Shown here piece after piece: positions 1 through 11,579 of a stretch of DNA of 64,000 nt (positions are counted from its first letter, which is position 1; each line of letters starts with the position of its first letter). The position numbers were made by a program, and so were the translations under genes. The notes beneath the pieces were generated by a model. The model worked only from the letters and a program-made list of their open reading frames with translations, was not told the DNA's origin and searched no databases. Origin of the DNA: Symbiodinium natans (taxonomy: Eukaryota > Sar > Dinophyceae > Suessiales > Symbiodiniaceae); the NCBI GenBank assembly GCA_905221605.1, contig CAJNDS010002101.1, forward strand, positions 610,280 to 674,279, read 5' to 3'.

Positions 1-2
1 GA

Positions 3-600
3 TTAGCCTGATGTGGAACTGGATGCAGAAGCGCTGTTGAAAGCCATGCAGGTAACTTCTACAAAAGTATGGAAAAACAGCTTAAAGCCAAGCTGACTGT
101 GCTTGAGCTTTGTCCCAACACATCTGTCCCTATCACCCGACCTTGGTCGGGTTGAGCTGCGCACGCCCAAAGCCCAGAAGAGCATGGAGCCCAGAGATGT
201 GGGCAACGTCACCAGCCAGTGCCCTTCCAGAACGAACATATTCAATGTAACCCTGGGACTCAACAACACCTGAGAAGCATTGCCTGAGGCAATCCTGTCC
301 GCAAAGATGCGCCGCCAGGCGAAGCTTTGCCCCGGGTAGCTGGGGGTCCTCGCCTGAAGGACTTGCAGTAACAGCTATTGCGGTAACAGTTTGCAGTGTG
401 CAGTAGCAGTCCAGTTTGCACATGTACAGACTTCGAAATGCCAGAAGATGGCCTCGTGCTAACATGCCCAAGCGTTTCAACAGCGGTGGCGAGGCATAGC
501 GAGGCTCACCCTGGCGATCGGGTCGTAGCAGCACGCCCCACTCAATCCTGGCAATGACAAAACCGGCACAGTCCTGAGATGCAGCGCTGCATCGCACTAG
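3..600 (-). CDS. Possible exons of an unrecognised gene at the left edge
   Basis: Two stretches of the complementary strand read as plausible protein. One is at roughly 445-575 (contains CAGFVIARIEWGVLLRPD) between an AG|G acceptor-like site and a CAG|GGTGAG donor-like site. The other is at roughly 140-260, where two frames are open. I recognise no family. The strand agrees with every resolved gene in the window. It could be an exon pair of a gene running off the left edge, or chance reading frames. Confidence 0.2.
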
Positions 601-3185
601 CAGATTTCGTTTAGTTGCATGCGGGGCTCCAGTGTCCGGGAAATTGCTGATCCAACTTCACCAGTTCTTCCCTGGGCTGAACTGTTCAGATCTTAAACCT
701 CCGCACTTTGCTTGACTGGAAAGCACGGGGGAGCAAACCGAAAGTAGCCGAAATCTACGGCAATCGGTGGAGTCCCCGACCAACTAGCAGGGGTAGGCAG
801 GAGATTGTCGGCACACTGCCAAATTGCGAAGAAGCAGCAGGTTCACGGAGTCGTCCACACCACAAAAGCCAACAGTGTGCAGCTTCATGGCCAGGTGCGG
901 AACGCATAAGACGGAATAGAACCCCCAAAAGAAGTCTCGATCCTGGCATTTGCATCTTTGATACAGCGATACAGAGATATTAGCAGCATTGTGTTTTTTG
1001 TAGGCTTGCTCGATCCGAGTGATGAGAGCGGCAACATGATACGGCCAGGTGCATCTGCAGAAACGTTTGATGGCCCGCATAAACTAACGGAGCCCACGTC
1101 GAATCTTGCTTCACAGATGAGCACCAATGCCACTCGCACGTGTTTTCGCGATGTGTTCGAGGCTTGGTGGAGTTACAGGCCAGCAAACCTCCTACACCAC
1201 TACCAGGAATGTCCTGGACGGCTGGCAAGTTAGAGCCAACCTAATGGCACAGGTGGCGTGAAAGCACAGGATCTCACTCCGTGAGAAGGTAACAGGGGAT
1301 GTTCTGTGCTCCAGAGCCTGCATACAATCAATGCAAAGCCCAGTCTTCGAAGCGTGAAACGACTTCCAAGCCATTGGCAAGAAGGTCTGTAGTAATGTTT
1401 GGCGTTTTTTTCGCAGTTGGAGCAGCCGGCTGTCCCAAAAACTGTGCACACACGCATCTTCCCAGAAGAGAGAGATGCCATGAGATATCAACAGCGGCTC
1501 CAACCCTGGCCATGCCAGCATGGCCAGGTATGCAACGATAATCACCTAGAGCGCCGCCCCCCCAAGTTCCCAAGATGGCCCTCGCGTTGCAAAAGGAGCC
1601 CTTGGAGCTCCCACACCAGCTCTCAAGTGTTATCCACAGACTCTACACATCTCTACAATAACCTATATCGTCTACACCCTTCGAAAAGAACTTGCGAGGC
1701 GGCCCCCAAGAAATGGCGCAAGTGCGGGATGGATACCACAAGGTCCCAACAAGTTGCAGTGGGGTAACCGCCCGCATTAAGTAGAAGAACATGGGCTCGA
1801 GATGCAATTGATCGTCCAGCACTGGCTCTGTGACATGCAATTGAAGACCTCACTGAGGTCTTTTGCAAAGAGTATTTGAATGATTGGATTCCTACTGCAC
1901 AAGGCCATCCACGATCACACGTGTAATGTTGCGTGAACTAACAAGTGCTACTTTCAAGTGTGACTCGTTTCGATATTGTATCTTGTCGCGTGCTTGATGA
2001 AAGCTGCCACCTATTTTGCCAGTGGCCTCGAACAAAGTGCATGGTCTTCCGGCCTCTGTGATCACTTTGCCTTAGCGTCGACCTGAGCGACTCGCGTCTC
2101 GGCCATGAAACCCATGCCCCTTTGCATAAGAAGTGCTGTCTGGCCTCCGAATGCTGTCAAGGGTCCCGTGAAACATGCGTCACTTACCAGCCAGATACTG
2201 GAAGCCGGTAGAGAATCCCTTTTTCAGACGCACCTGGGCGAAGTTAGCCATGACTTGCAGCATGCCCCTCATGTGCCCCAGAGCATGAAGTATGCTCACG
2301 GACGACGCCTCAACTGTCAACTTCCTAGCTTGGCTTCTTGTCAGCAGATGATGTATTTGTGTGGCGTCCGGAACCCCTTCTCAAGAGCTCAGGTACATCG
2401 TTAGCTGTACAATCAAGGACGTGATGCGCCTCACAAAGGATCGAAGCATCAAGTCTAGGTGAGCAGCTGTAATGGACTTACGCCGCACTTGCTCTGCGGG
2501 ATCTGGAAGGACTGCCTCGTCGCGCCTCTCTATCATCCTGAGCAGCTGCTGTAAAACTGTCCGGTTGACAGACAAACAAGTACACCTGATGATGATTCCA
2601 TCGAGCACGTGCAGCGTAGCGGCCACATAGGCAGAAAGCTTTTGATGGTGCTGGAGACCTGGTCACCTGGCAGGAGAACATGGCACTATGCAGTGGCAGA
2701 ACTCGTAGGAGATGAACTCTTGGCCAGGGCCTTGTATCACATCAGTGAGCATGCCCTCCTGTTCTTCCAAGCTCTCGAGCCAGACCATGAATAGCCTGCA
2801 ACGAGTGAAGGGATCGGAGCGCTCTTTAGAACTTTAGGCTTGCAGATCCGTTCAGCCCAACGAGAGCAATCCGCACTGGTTGAGTGGTCGAGTGCCTGCA
2901 ATACTGAGCAACGATGCTCGCGACTGGTCTTACCTCGGGGCGCAAGTGCCGAAAAACCTTCGCTCATTTGGCATTCTGGCTGCTGGCTGCTGCAAGCCGC
3001 CATCCGCATCCATGAAAGAGAACAGCAGAACCATGCCACCGAGCAGCAACATTCAAAATGTTCTCAAATGCCTTCGTCAAAGATGTCAAGTCCAGTGAGC
3101 ACAAGTGCGAGAGTTCACCAACACCAACGACCGTGTGCCGATACCATCACCGTTTACGTTGTCGATCCTGTACCAAGCAATGGTT
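601..3185. other. Mostly unassigned, downstream side of the channel gene
   Basis: No gene is resolved here. Several short complementary-strand stretches look coding. One at about 2660-2790 reads LESLEEQEGMLTDVIQGPG; one at about 3030-3095 reads SLTKAFENILNVAAR. They may be C-terminal exons of the channel that ends its recognisable part at 3190, but I could not join them in frame. 600-2380 shows nothing I can support. Confidence 0.3.
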
Positions 3186-3189
3186 CAGC

Positions 3190-5857
3190 CTGCGGGTCAA
3201 TCAGAAGCACTTCGCAGTCGGTGTGGGCTTTGGCTTCCCCGACGTGGTACCTTGCCACATCGTGCCAGACAAGCCGTCTCAGAAATCTTCTGCAGTCTCC
3301 TAGAGGTCCTATAGCCTTCCCACGAGCTCCCAACCAGTTCTCGGTCCACAGCGACGGCTCAGCAAGCCAATCCTCACCCTTGTCCACATACTCCTGGCAA
3401 TGTGCGCCACCATATGCCACCATGCATTTATGCCACAATGTGTGTGTGCGCACGATATGCTCTCTGCGCGGCGTGATGCTGGCCTTGCACTCCCCGCTCT
3501 CAAGAGTTCGGACGTACTCAAGACGACCAAACGCCTCCGGCTACACAGCGTGCTAAGATGTGAGGGAGTGCTTTGCAGTAAAGCAACCAATGCAACGTCT
3601 CATGTTCGAGGAGACTTCTGAAGCAGAAGCACAATTCGCTGGTCTGCATCTCAACGATCCCTCCGGCGATGTTCTCATGTTGTGGCATGGCAAAAGCCGA
3701 GGCCCAGGCCACAAAGTACATGCCTGGAATGGCACGGCAAAGAATGCCGAAATAGACGTGATTGCAAGATTAGCACAATTATTGCGACAATGTCAAGCCC
3801 CAGCAAGTTTAGGGCCCTTACTGGCAAAGCTGTATTGCAAGCTAGTCACAGGTTGCATGCTGCTCTGGCAGGAAAAGTGTGTCCCCCTGTGCCATCTCCA
3901 TGTGAGAGACCGACTCCTGGAAAGGATGCACACCAACGCCTGGGGAGTGCATTATTTTATCGTGGCAGTGCTTCATACACCATTGAAACATGTGTCCTTG
4001 GCCAGGCGGTTCATGGTAATGAACGAGAACCTCGGGGCGAATGAGTATTGTTCTGGGCCTCCTTGTGCCTCCTTCCAGATTTGCTTCCCTTGGACACATT
4101 GCTGAATCGAAGCGGCTCGTTGAGGAAATTGAACAAGGGGTGCACTTTCCTTAGGTGGGGGAGGCCATCTGAGGCCATCTGAGGCCATCCTCGAAGCTTC
4201 AAAAAGGGGCGGCTCAACATGATCACAACCTGACGAACGGAGCTTAAAATGTTGCTTGCGAGCTTCATATGGGGCTGGTTGATGGTGGACTGAAGCTCCT
4301 CCATCCTGAGATGACCAAGAAGCAGAGTAGACTTGTGAAGTGCCTCGATATGCCAAGCGACAGCTGCTTGGACAGCAGGGAAAGGACCTTCACCTGGTTG
4401 ATGGACATCGTTTTCTGCTGCCGGGTATAAGCGTACTCCACGAATCCTGAGTACATTCTAAGCACAAAGTGCAACGACACCACGCCCCACGACGAAGGAT
4501 GCCCCAGGTTCCAGCTTGCTGACAAGCGTCGTTGGATTCGGGCAGCCAGTACATGGTCGACCGAGTTCTGGTTCAAGAATCGCCGCATCTGCCAGAAGTC
4601 TTTGGAGGCCTTGTATGACACTGCCACCATCATGGGCATCCTGACGACACACGACACTGCCCCACCCCGCAGTCGCCTCTTCGGACATGGCCCGCAGTTG
4701 GCCAAGGCTTGCTGTGATGCTGCCCACAACATACGCAAAGCCGACCTCGCAAACAGCAAGGCAACACAGAACGTCGGCTCGCACCGGCATGGCTCCCCGG
4801 CTCCCATGAACTTGCATGATCGCAGCGCAGCTCCCAAGGTCGGCACCAAAGCAAAGATCACCACACCGATGGTGAAGCCCCGTTCAACCTCGTTTGTCGG
4901 AGTGACATCCATGCCTGAACAGGGAAGCAGGGACGAATCAGCCGTGCCATGAGCTCCCCGAAGCCTGCTGGCGTGAATTGGGTGAGGCTCCAATGCAAGG
5001 ACACCAGATACCTGTCAAGACATTTGTATCATTTGTTCACCTTTTTTTCGGAGACGCCAAGTTCATGGCTTGAGTTGCACCAGAAACTTCTGCACCAGAT
5101 CAGCTCAGACCCGGACAGATGTACCCAGTCGTAAGCTTCCAATCTCCATGTGTCGCGCAGCGTGTCAACCCACGTGTTCGTGCCTGGCACGCACAATCGA
5201 GAGATAGTGAGATACTGCAGGAGACGGCTTGCGTGCAATTTAGACCATGCGTCGGTCCTGGTTGCTGCAGGTCTGTCAAGGCATACCAGGCACAAGCGAT
5301 AACGTGGTTGACCTCAATGTGCGAAGCAATAAAGCAATGCACGAAGCCATGCTGGCTTGTCGTTCCCACGAGCTCGCCTTAAATATTGCTATACTGGCCA
5401 CTGCTAGTATGAAGGGCGGCAAAAAAACCCTGGCAGATGGAAATGTGTCCGTGACAGTCCAAGTGGCTGTGAAAAGTAGCAGCATCATCTTAAAGATGTT
5501 GAAAAGCACCTGATGGAGTGCCGGTAGCACTGAGTATACCAATTGATTATGTAAGCTGCCTCGCACGACATGGCACGTCCCGGCTGAGACATCTGTAAGA
5601 AGCAAAAGGCAAAGGGGACTTTAGATACCACCAGACTGGACCATACACCATAAGGCCTGGCCACGAGCTGGAGCAGATCTTTATGATGGCATCTTAATGG
5701 AAGGCAAGCTGCACTATAGTATTCAGAGTCAAGGGCATCTTCGATTTTCTCGAAGAGACCTGCAGGTTCACACACGTGAATCTGTAAAGTAGCAAGTGGA
5801 GCCTCCAAAGCCACTTGGCAGCCAAGTAGCGCTTTAAGCGTACAAGTCTCAACAAGC
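3190..5857 (-). CDS. Voltage-gated / cyclic-nucleotide-binding-type cation channel, multi-exon
   Basis: A membrane cation channel of the KCNH/CNG superfamily, pieced together from exons that join in frame. Order: S4 (LLRLVRLKRYLAAK, from 5857); S4-S5 linker (5713-5759, EKIEDALDSEYYS); S5 (from 5509, FNIFKMMLLLF; from 5312, NHVIACAWYAL); pore helix (4965-5011, YLVSLHWSLTQFTP); S6 (4847-4914 and 4671-4745, GFAYVVGSITASLGQL); C-linker (4528-4609, 4344-4446, from 4305). A CNBD-like part follows (3997-4030 VLVHYHEPPGQ, from 3723 MYFVA, about 3404-3335 ending SLWTENW, 3190-3250 GEAKAHTDCEVLLIDPQ). Introns mostly start GC. S1-S3 and the far C-terminus are unresolved, as are some junctions around S5. 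The filter lacks the potassium TVGYG motif and reads TQFTPAG. That resembles a channel family often seen in dinoflagellates. Ion selectivity cannot be told from this. Confidence 0.8.
4154..4192. repeat. 10-bp tandem repeat (GAGGCCATCT)
   Basis: About three copies of a decamer, lying between C-linker exons of the channel gene, so probably intronic. Confidence 0.8.
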
Positions 5858-7720
5858 CTTGGTGCAGTAGATGAGCATGACCCAGTAGCTGAACTCACCA
5901 TCAAGGTGGGCCCGGGATGACAAACTATACAATTCATCTAGCAGGATGCTAGACCGCAAGCTTGATGAAGTGCAAGCAAGGCTCGGATTACACGCGCAAG
6001 CCTGCAAGCAAACATCCAACTTATGAGGAGCAGATTGACCCTCAGCTGTCAATGATTGTGAACGTGCTCCCGGGCACGGAACCCGACACTGCCCTCACTT
6101 CATGACGAGCGAGGCATGCAAGGAAGGTCAAAGAAGTGTCAAGTCTCAGTTCCAGCCTCACGACTCGCAGCATTCGAACCTAGGCGACGGTGTGCACGTT
6201 GGGAGAAGTAATTCTCAGGTCCCTGTTTTGATCTGGAGCAAGAAGTCTCTCTGAGCCACCTCGTTGCCCGAATCCGACGCTATGATGGTGAAGACCTCGG
6301 TGTCACTTCTGGCTCCTTCTGGCTTGCACACGACTCACGGCAAGGAATCGATCAAGCTGTCAGAAGCCAAGGCATGTGCCCAGTCTGGTCCAAGGACCAC
6401 CAGGTCCACGATCTGTTCAAGGCTTTACACTGTCAGGATATACAGACAGCAAAAAAGCACTTGCTCGTCTTATACTCATCCTCCGGCCACATGTTTAAGG
6501 TTTAAACATTCCCTAAATTGAGCACTCCAGCGATGAGCAGACCCGGGTGAGGAGTTCAAGGAAGAGAAAAGAGCCCGAAGAGGAGAATAGCGCTGAGCTC
6601 TTGGTTTAACAAGCCCACACCACCGGGTGGCGAAAGCCAAAACGGCATCCAGTCTTGGAAGCTCCCAGTAATGCTCGGTTGGGAATGCGAGCTGCTCTTC
6701 ACATCTGCTTCAAGTCTCGTGCAGCCAGGTTGCGAACCAAGTCTTCATATAACGCAAGACCTTGATTGCCAGGACGTGGCTGCATGCTGGAGGCCTTAGC
6801 CCTGGCTCAGATTCTTTCCAGTCGAGTTGCCCCTTCTGAAAGCACGCATGCTTTGCACAACCTTCTCTGCAGATTTTGTGCCGGGAAACAATCTTTGATG
6901 GATCCATGACCGTGATGCCTTCCTCCACCTGGCACAACAGGCATAATATGCAATTATGACCAACGTCTGGTCGAAAACCGAGCAGCTCACGGTCCATGTC
7001 CGATTCAAGCGCCCCGAGGTCGGGGCGAACCCCGTGGTAAGCGATGCTCCCACATTCAGCGTCCAATAGATCAACGTGATCCTGACAGCTTTGGCGCGTT
7101 GATCTGCGATGATCTCTGTGGCGCTGCGGAGCTTACACTCTGGTACTGTAACTGCATCCCAGTCGATGACTGCAGCTCAGCGGCCAGTCCATCGTAAGGC
7201 CGGCCGTTGATTCCGGTGGACTTAGAAACCAGTGCCGATGAGTTCTGACGGATTGCACAAAGCTTATTTTGCCGCAGCAAGTGGTCCCCATGTGGCCCTA
7301 CTATGTCCAGAGTGCACGGTGAGCGGCTCAAACGCTTGAAGCGGCACCGCAAACAGGTCGTACATGATCAAGAGACCTCCGACCATGTCCTGACACCAGC
7401 TTGCCGTTGTCAGGTCTACGAGTCCTGCTGCCCATGAATGGTCTCGTTAGTCAGCCCCGGTCCCAAACCAAGCGGTGAAGACTGCTGGGATAAGAGATGA
7501 TGCGTCGTCTCCAGCTTTCCATGGCCTGGCATGTGCTTCTCAAACCCCCATTCCTTGCTGAAACCACCGGAGACCGCATATGTTCAACCGCTGAGCTCAA
7601 GGCTTCAGACGTGTAGATCTCTTCCTGTTTCGCCTGAGTCTGTACGACTACTCTGCATCTGTCCCACTCTCGTGGGCCGAGCTTGCACGAACTGCCAGTG
7701 ACCAACGCCAGAATCTACGT
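5858..7720. other. Upstream of the channel S4 exon; possible N-terminal exons
   Basis: S1-S3 exons of the channel should lie here on the complementary strand, but I could not identify them securely. A plausible exon at about 6225-6305 reads FTIIASDSGNEVAQRDF between GAG|G and an AACAG|G-type end. Another at about 6890-6930 reads VEEGITVMDPSKI. Neither can be assigned. Confidence 0.25.
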
Positions 7721-7723
7721 AGC

Positions 7724-7770
7724 ACCCTGAACCCTAAACCCTAAACCCTAAACCCTAAACCCTAAACCCT
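7724..7770. repeat. Internal telomere-type tract, CCCTAAA orientation
   Basis: About six uninterrupted copies of the heptamer CCCTAAA (the complement of TTTAGGG, the plant/dinoflagellate telomere unit). On the plus strand this is the orientation of a left chromosome end. Confidence 0.95.
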
Positions 7771-7906
7771 CCTAAAGACTCTTCAAGGCCAGAGCTGAGG
7801 GAGAGATATCATCGCCGTCAAAAGATTTGCCTTGGTTTCTCAAGAAAGAGCACACAAGATCCATCCCATGGGGGGGCCACCGTCCGCAATGTACTAGAAT
7901 TAGTAG

Positions 7907-7941
7907 GCTTTAGGGTTTAGGGCTTAGGGTTTTAGGGTTTC
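7907..7941. repeat. Degenerate TTTAGGG tract
   Basis: Four to five copies of TTTAGGG with variants (TTAGGGC, TTTTAGGG), in the opposite orientation to the tract at 7724. Confidence 0.85.
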
Positions 7942-8122
7942 GTGGTCATAACCGTAACATCAGAAGTGAAATGAAGCGTTACTTGGCGGTGAAGCGGCTC
8001 TTGCTGGCTTGTCTGCGCGTGACCCGCATGGTGGTCCTCAGCTGACACAGGTGCTCTCCGAAGCTGACGCTGCCGGATCAAAATATAAACCAAAAAGGGA
8101 CAAATAGAACAATAAACAACCG

Positions 8123-8184
8123 AGGGTTTAAGGTTTAGGGTTTAGGCTTCAAGGTTTAGGGCTTAGGGCTTAGGGTTTAGGGTT
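8123..8184. repeat. Degenerate TTTAGGG tract flanked by inverted A/T-rich sequence
   Basis: About eight imperfect TTTAGGG/CTTAGGG units. The left flank (about 8088-8118) carries AAAAAGGGACAAA-type sequence. The right flank (about 8190-8240) carries two TTGATCCCTTTTTGTTTT-type copies, roughly the inverse complement of the left flank, so the tract sits inside an imperfect inverted repeat. Confidence 0.8.
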
Positions 8185-8462
8185 CTTTTTCTTATTGATC
8201 CCTCTTTGTTTTTGTTTGATCCCTTTTTGTTTTTTGACCCTAATTATCCGGCAAGCTGGGGGGTCCCAACGCTGTCCTTGTCCATGTGCTACCTATTTCC
8301 GACAATGAAAGCCCACACCAGTTGAATTCCAAAGGGATGCTCTCATCCTTGGGTTTCAGAGCCAGGCCACACTTTATTTTCCGAAGCCCACAGCCGGCGC
8401 AAAGGAAAGCGCTCAGCGCTACCTCACCAAAAACTTTCTACAAAAAGGGCAGAATGTCGCAG

Positions 8463-8532
8463 TGGTTCCATGATGTTCCATGAGGTTCCATGAGGTTCCA
8501 TGAGGCTCCATGAGGTTCCATGAGGCTCCGTG
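8463..8532. repeat. 10-bp tandem repeat (TTCCATGAGG)
   Basis: Six to seven copies of a decamer with small variants (GGCTCCATGA). Reading frames through it (MEPHGTSWNL type) are products of the repeat and not a protein. Confidence 0.9.
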
Positions 8533-8929
8533 GGTCCTGGGCTGCCGTAGATCCGCAGACTGGCAGAAATCCCCCGAATAAGTGCCTAAAGTTTGCCCCC
8601 CCGCGCCTTTGGACCGGTGTGCTCTGACTGACATGCCCGAAACGGCCGACACCGCGGTGAGGACATGAGGCACGGCCGACTCCTGGGGAAATTCGCTCAG
8701 CGAAGGAAATTCCTCTCATGGAGCAAAAACTAGAAGTGGCATTGAGAGCACGATGCTGCAATCCCTGCCGCCTGATCATCTTCCAGGATGGACGCGTCAC
8801 TGTCCGTACTTCGCGGAGTTACATCCTTGCAATGTGCTTAATGACATGCGTTTGATGTCAGCTCCTGGTGATCGCGTAACGATGGCCTAGGACCGGGACG
8901 ACCTTTGCTGTACTACACTGTAGCTGTCA

Positions 8930-10190
8930 ATGTCGCTTGGGCTTTGAAATCGGTTTCTCTGAGAGCGCACTGGAGAGAAAAGCCTGCCAAGCTTCTATGT
9001 CGCCTTTGAGCCTCCGGGGCATAGCCTGACAGCAACATCAACTTGTACAAGTCTTGGCAATGCAGAACTTCTTCGTTTGTACTGCAGAGAAAAAGTGACT
9101 TCAAGACAGGCCGGTTGGACGCTCTCCACAGTCCTGAAAGGATGCAATCACCAAAAGCAACTTGACAACTTACTTCCTTACATTCGCCTTCTGGCCACCA
9201 CCAGTGCTGCGTGCCAGTGCAGATGCAAGATTGCTGCAGGCGAGGAGCAACAGATTTGCAGGCCGTGGCACTGGCGGGGAAGTGATCTCTTCCACGCAGA
9301 TGCCTTAGCTGCTAACTCTCTCCACCAATGGTCCACGGCACAAGCTGAATGCGCTTCTTCGACAGGTCTGATCCCGTGATGTCACTGCAGCCAGCAGGCT
9401 GGAACTGCTACAGATTGTGTCTGACTGGACTGGTGGTCGTACGCGCGTCCCCCACTTGGAGTCCTCGTTCACCACGTTTGGTAGCCTCACATGGGCCATC
9501 AGCCGCTGTTGAAGTCTACTGAAAATGTTCTCATGTCAGCTTTCATCCGCCTCACCGGCATCAGCCATTCTAAGGCCAAGACGAAGTGTTCAAACTACAG
9601 CTGCACTTGGGGCAGGTCAGCTCCTGGCGAACCTTTGGTGTTGCTCAACATGGTCTGGATCGATACAAGCTGAGCCAACCACATCAAATGCGGCCAACCA
9701 ATGGCTTGCAGGGTACATTTTCGACGTCTTTCGTCAGCCACGTGGGAACAGTGCGATTCAGCTCCTCATTGGCAACATGTGGCAACCTTGTTTACACTAA
9801 GACAGAGACAGTGCCACAAATGTTGCCCGCGCTCCTCTTCATGGCATTCGTTGAGCTGATTCAGCAGCCGCTGGAAGCGCTGAGAAGACCGCAGAGGAGG
9901 CGAGGCCATTGCGACCGCTCTTCTCGCTGCACTTTGTGCTCTAGTGGAAGGGATGCGCATCTAAAGCTACCAGTAAGTGACATAAATGTCCAGGTATAGC
10001 GGCTGAAGGCTTGGATTGTGTGGAGCTTCTGCCGGGTCTATACGAAGGCCCGCTGGGCCCGTTGAAATATGTTGGAGGGAATGTTGCCATGTTCTGAACG
10101 TTCGAGATATGGAAGCCTGCGTATGGAAGGTTTGGGACACATCCGGAACACCTCCAGTGCCATGGTAGCGGGGTACAAGCCAAGACAATC
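8930..10190 (-). CDS. Unrecognised gene, several probable exons
   Basis: Complementary-strand stretches with protein-like composition and splice-like borders. About 9950-10045 contains RIDPAEAPHNPSLQPLYLD. About 9780-9905 contains QRFQRLLNQLNECHEEER. About 8930-9020 contains RRLKGDIEAWQAFLSSAL and ends in a stop shortly after, which could be the C-terminus. I do not recognise the family and have not proved the joins. The strand agrees with its neighbours. Confidence 0.35.
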
Positions 10191-11575
10191 AAGGCACTCT
10201 TGTTCCTTCAAGCACGTGGCTTCGCACCGCCTTTGGTGGGGTGCGATCTGAGATTTCGAAGCTTGGCACTTGCCGGGATTTGATCATCCTGGCAGATTTG
10301 CTGCGAACTTTGCCCCTTGGAGTTTCAAGAGTGGCATCTCGGGACTCGTGGGCTCTCCTGCGAGTCTTCATCCTGGTCCTCCGGGTCTTTCTGCCTGTTC
10401 AGCAGCACCTTCGTGGGTTTAGAAAGACATCTTCAGGCCACTGCTGCAACAAGCTGGCTCCACCTTTGACATGACATGTAAGGGTGACGATGCTGTGCAC
10501 ACCCTGCCACCCCCTGCCTGTAGATCTTGCCCATGTTTGCTCATCATGTTGCCCTCGTCCTCGCCTTGCAACCCGGTTTCTAGTTCTCTCTCTCGCTTGG
10601 GGTACGAACACAATGGTCTAGTGCTTACGCTCAATCGCGGCTGGTCTCGGGGCCTGTATTGCACAGAGAAGTGACACACCATGGTTCCCTGGAAGCTGCA
10701 GAATCTCACGGCAACTTCGCGCCCACCACTGCAGAAGGGCTTGGGACCCACTGCACTGGGCAAATGCCCATAAGTGGCTTCAGAAAGGGGACCCCATTCG
10801 AAACTATTTGAACTTTCAAAAATTCTCAGCACTCGGAACTGTTCCCCCACTTCGAAGCTGAGAAGCTGAGAAGCGAAAAAGGAATCGTAGACAAGGGTGG
10901 CGGGATTCGAAGAAAAAAGGGAGGACTGCCCAGCATACTCACCACAATTTCAGACAAATTGGCGTTTTGAGTGGCCCACCATTTCAACGATCTTGCACCC
11001 TGCCCGGGGCATCGATTGCAGCTCTCAGTTGGGAAATTCAACCCGAGGCATCCTTGCCATCCTTGGCATGGAGTCATTCGCTTCGACGGGAGTTGGATCC
11101 TTCCCTGGGGATTTGGGCATGTTTGAATGCGAAGCCGTGGTCGACATGTGACCTCAAAGCCTAGCTAAACTTGGCGGAAGGAAACTCAAGACGAGGCAGA
11201 TTCAGAGAATCCACGCAGGCTCAGCAATCTCCTAGCTCGGATCCTGAAGGCAACCACAGCAATCTATTCAGTGGTCAAACTCTTCCAGACCAGGCCACTG
11301 TCGGTCGCCCCTTCTTCAGGCGCCAAGACCTGACGATCTGGTATTACAAGCTCGCGATGCTTCTCCTCGACGTCCTCCTCCAGTCAAGAGGACTTTCCAT
11401 GCTTAGCTGCACAACGTGTAACGTGCTCTGGATTTTTCTCATGACCAACTTGCCAGACCGCTTGCCTTTCTTGCGGTATCCTGTGGGCATTCTGCATTGC
11501 TTTGCTGCTTCCGTTTGTTAGGCATCGCCCGCAGTTAAGGAAAAAAAACATGTTTGATTTGGAGCTTCTTGAGGA
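10191..11575. other. Unassigned, possible basic-protein exon
   Basis: The complementary strand at about 10195-10400 is open in more than one frame. One frame is rich in Lys/Arg (TRRRAHESRDATLETPRGK) and another is acidic (DPEDQDEDSQESPRVP). I cannot choose between them. Nothing else is supported to 11575. Confidence 0.2.
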
Positions 11576-11579
11576 GCCC

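Noticed and set aside
3335-4030. Beta-galactosidase (GH35) suggested by HEPPGQG and LWTENW
   Set aside because: Both segments fit in frame into the CNBD-like tail of the channel gene (VLVHYHEPPGQ joined to MYFVA; LWTENW joined to YHVGEAKAHTDCE). No other GH35 motif was found.
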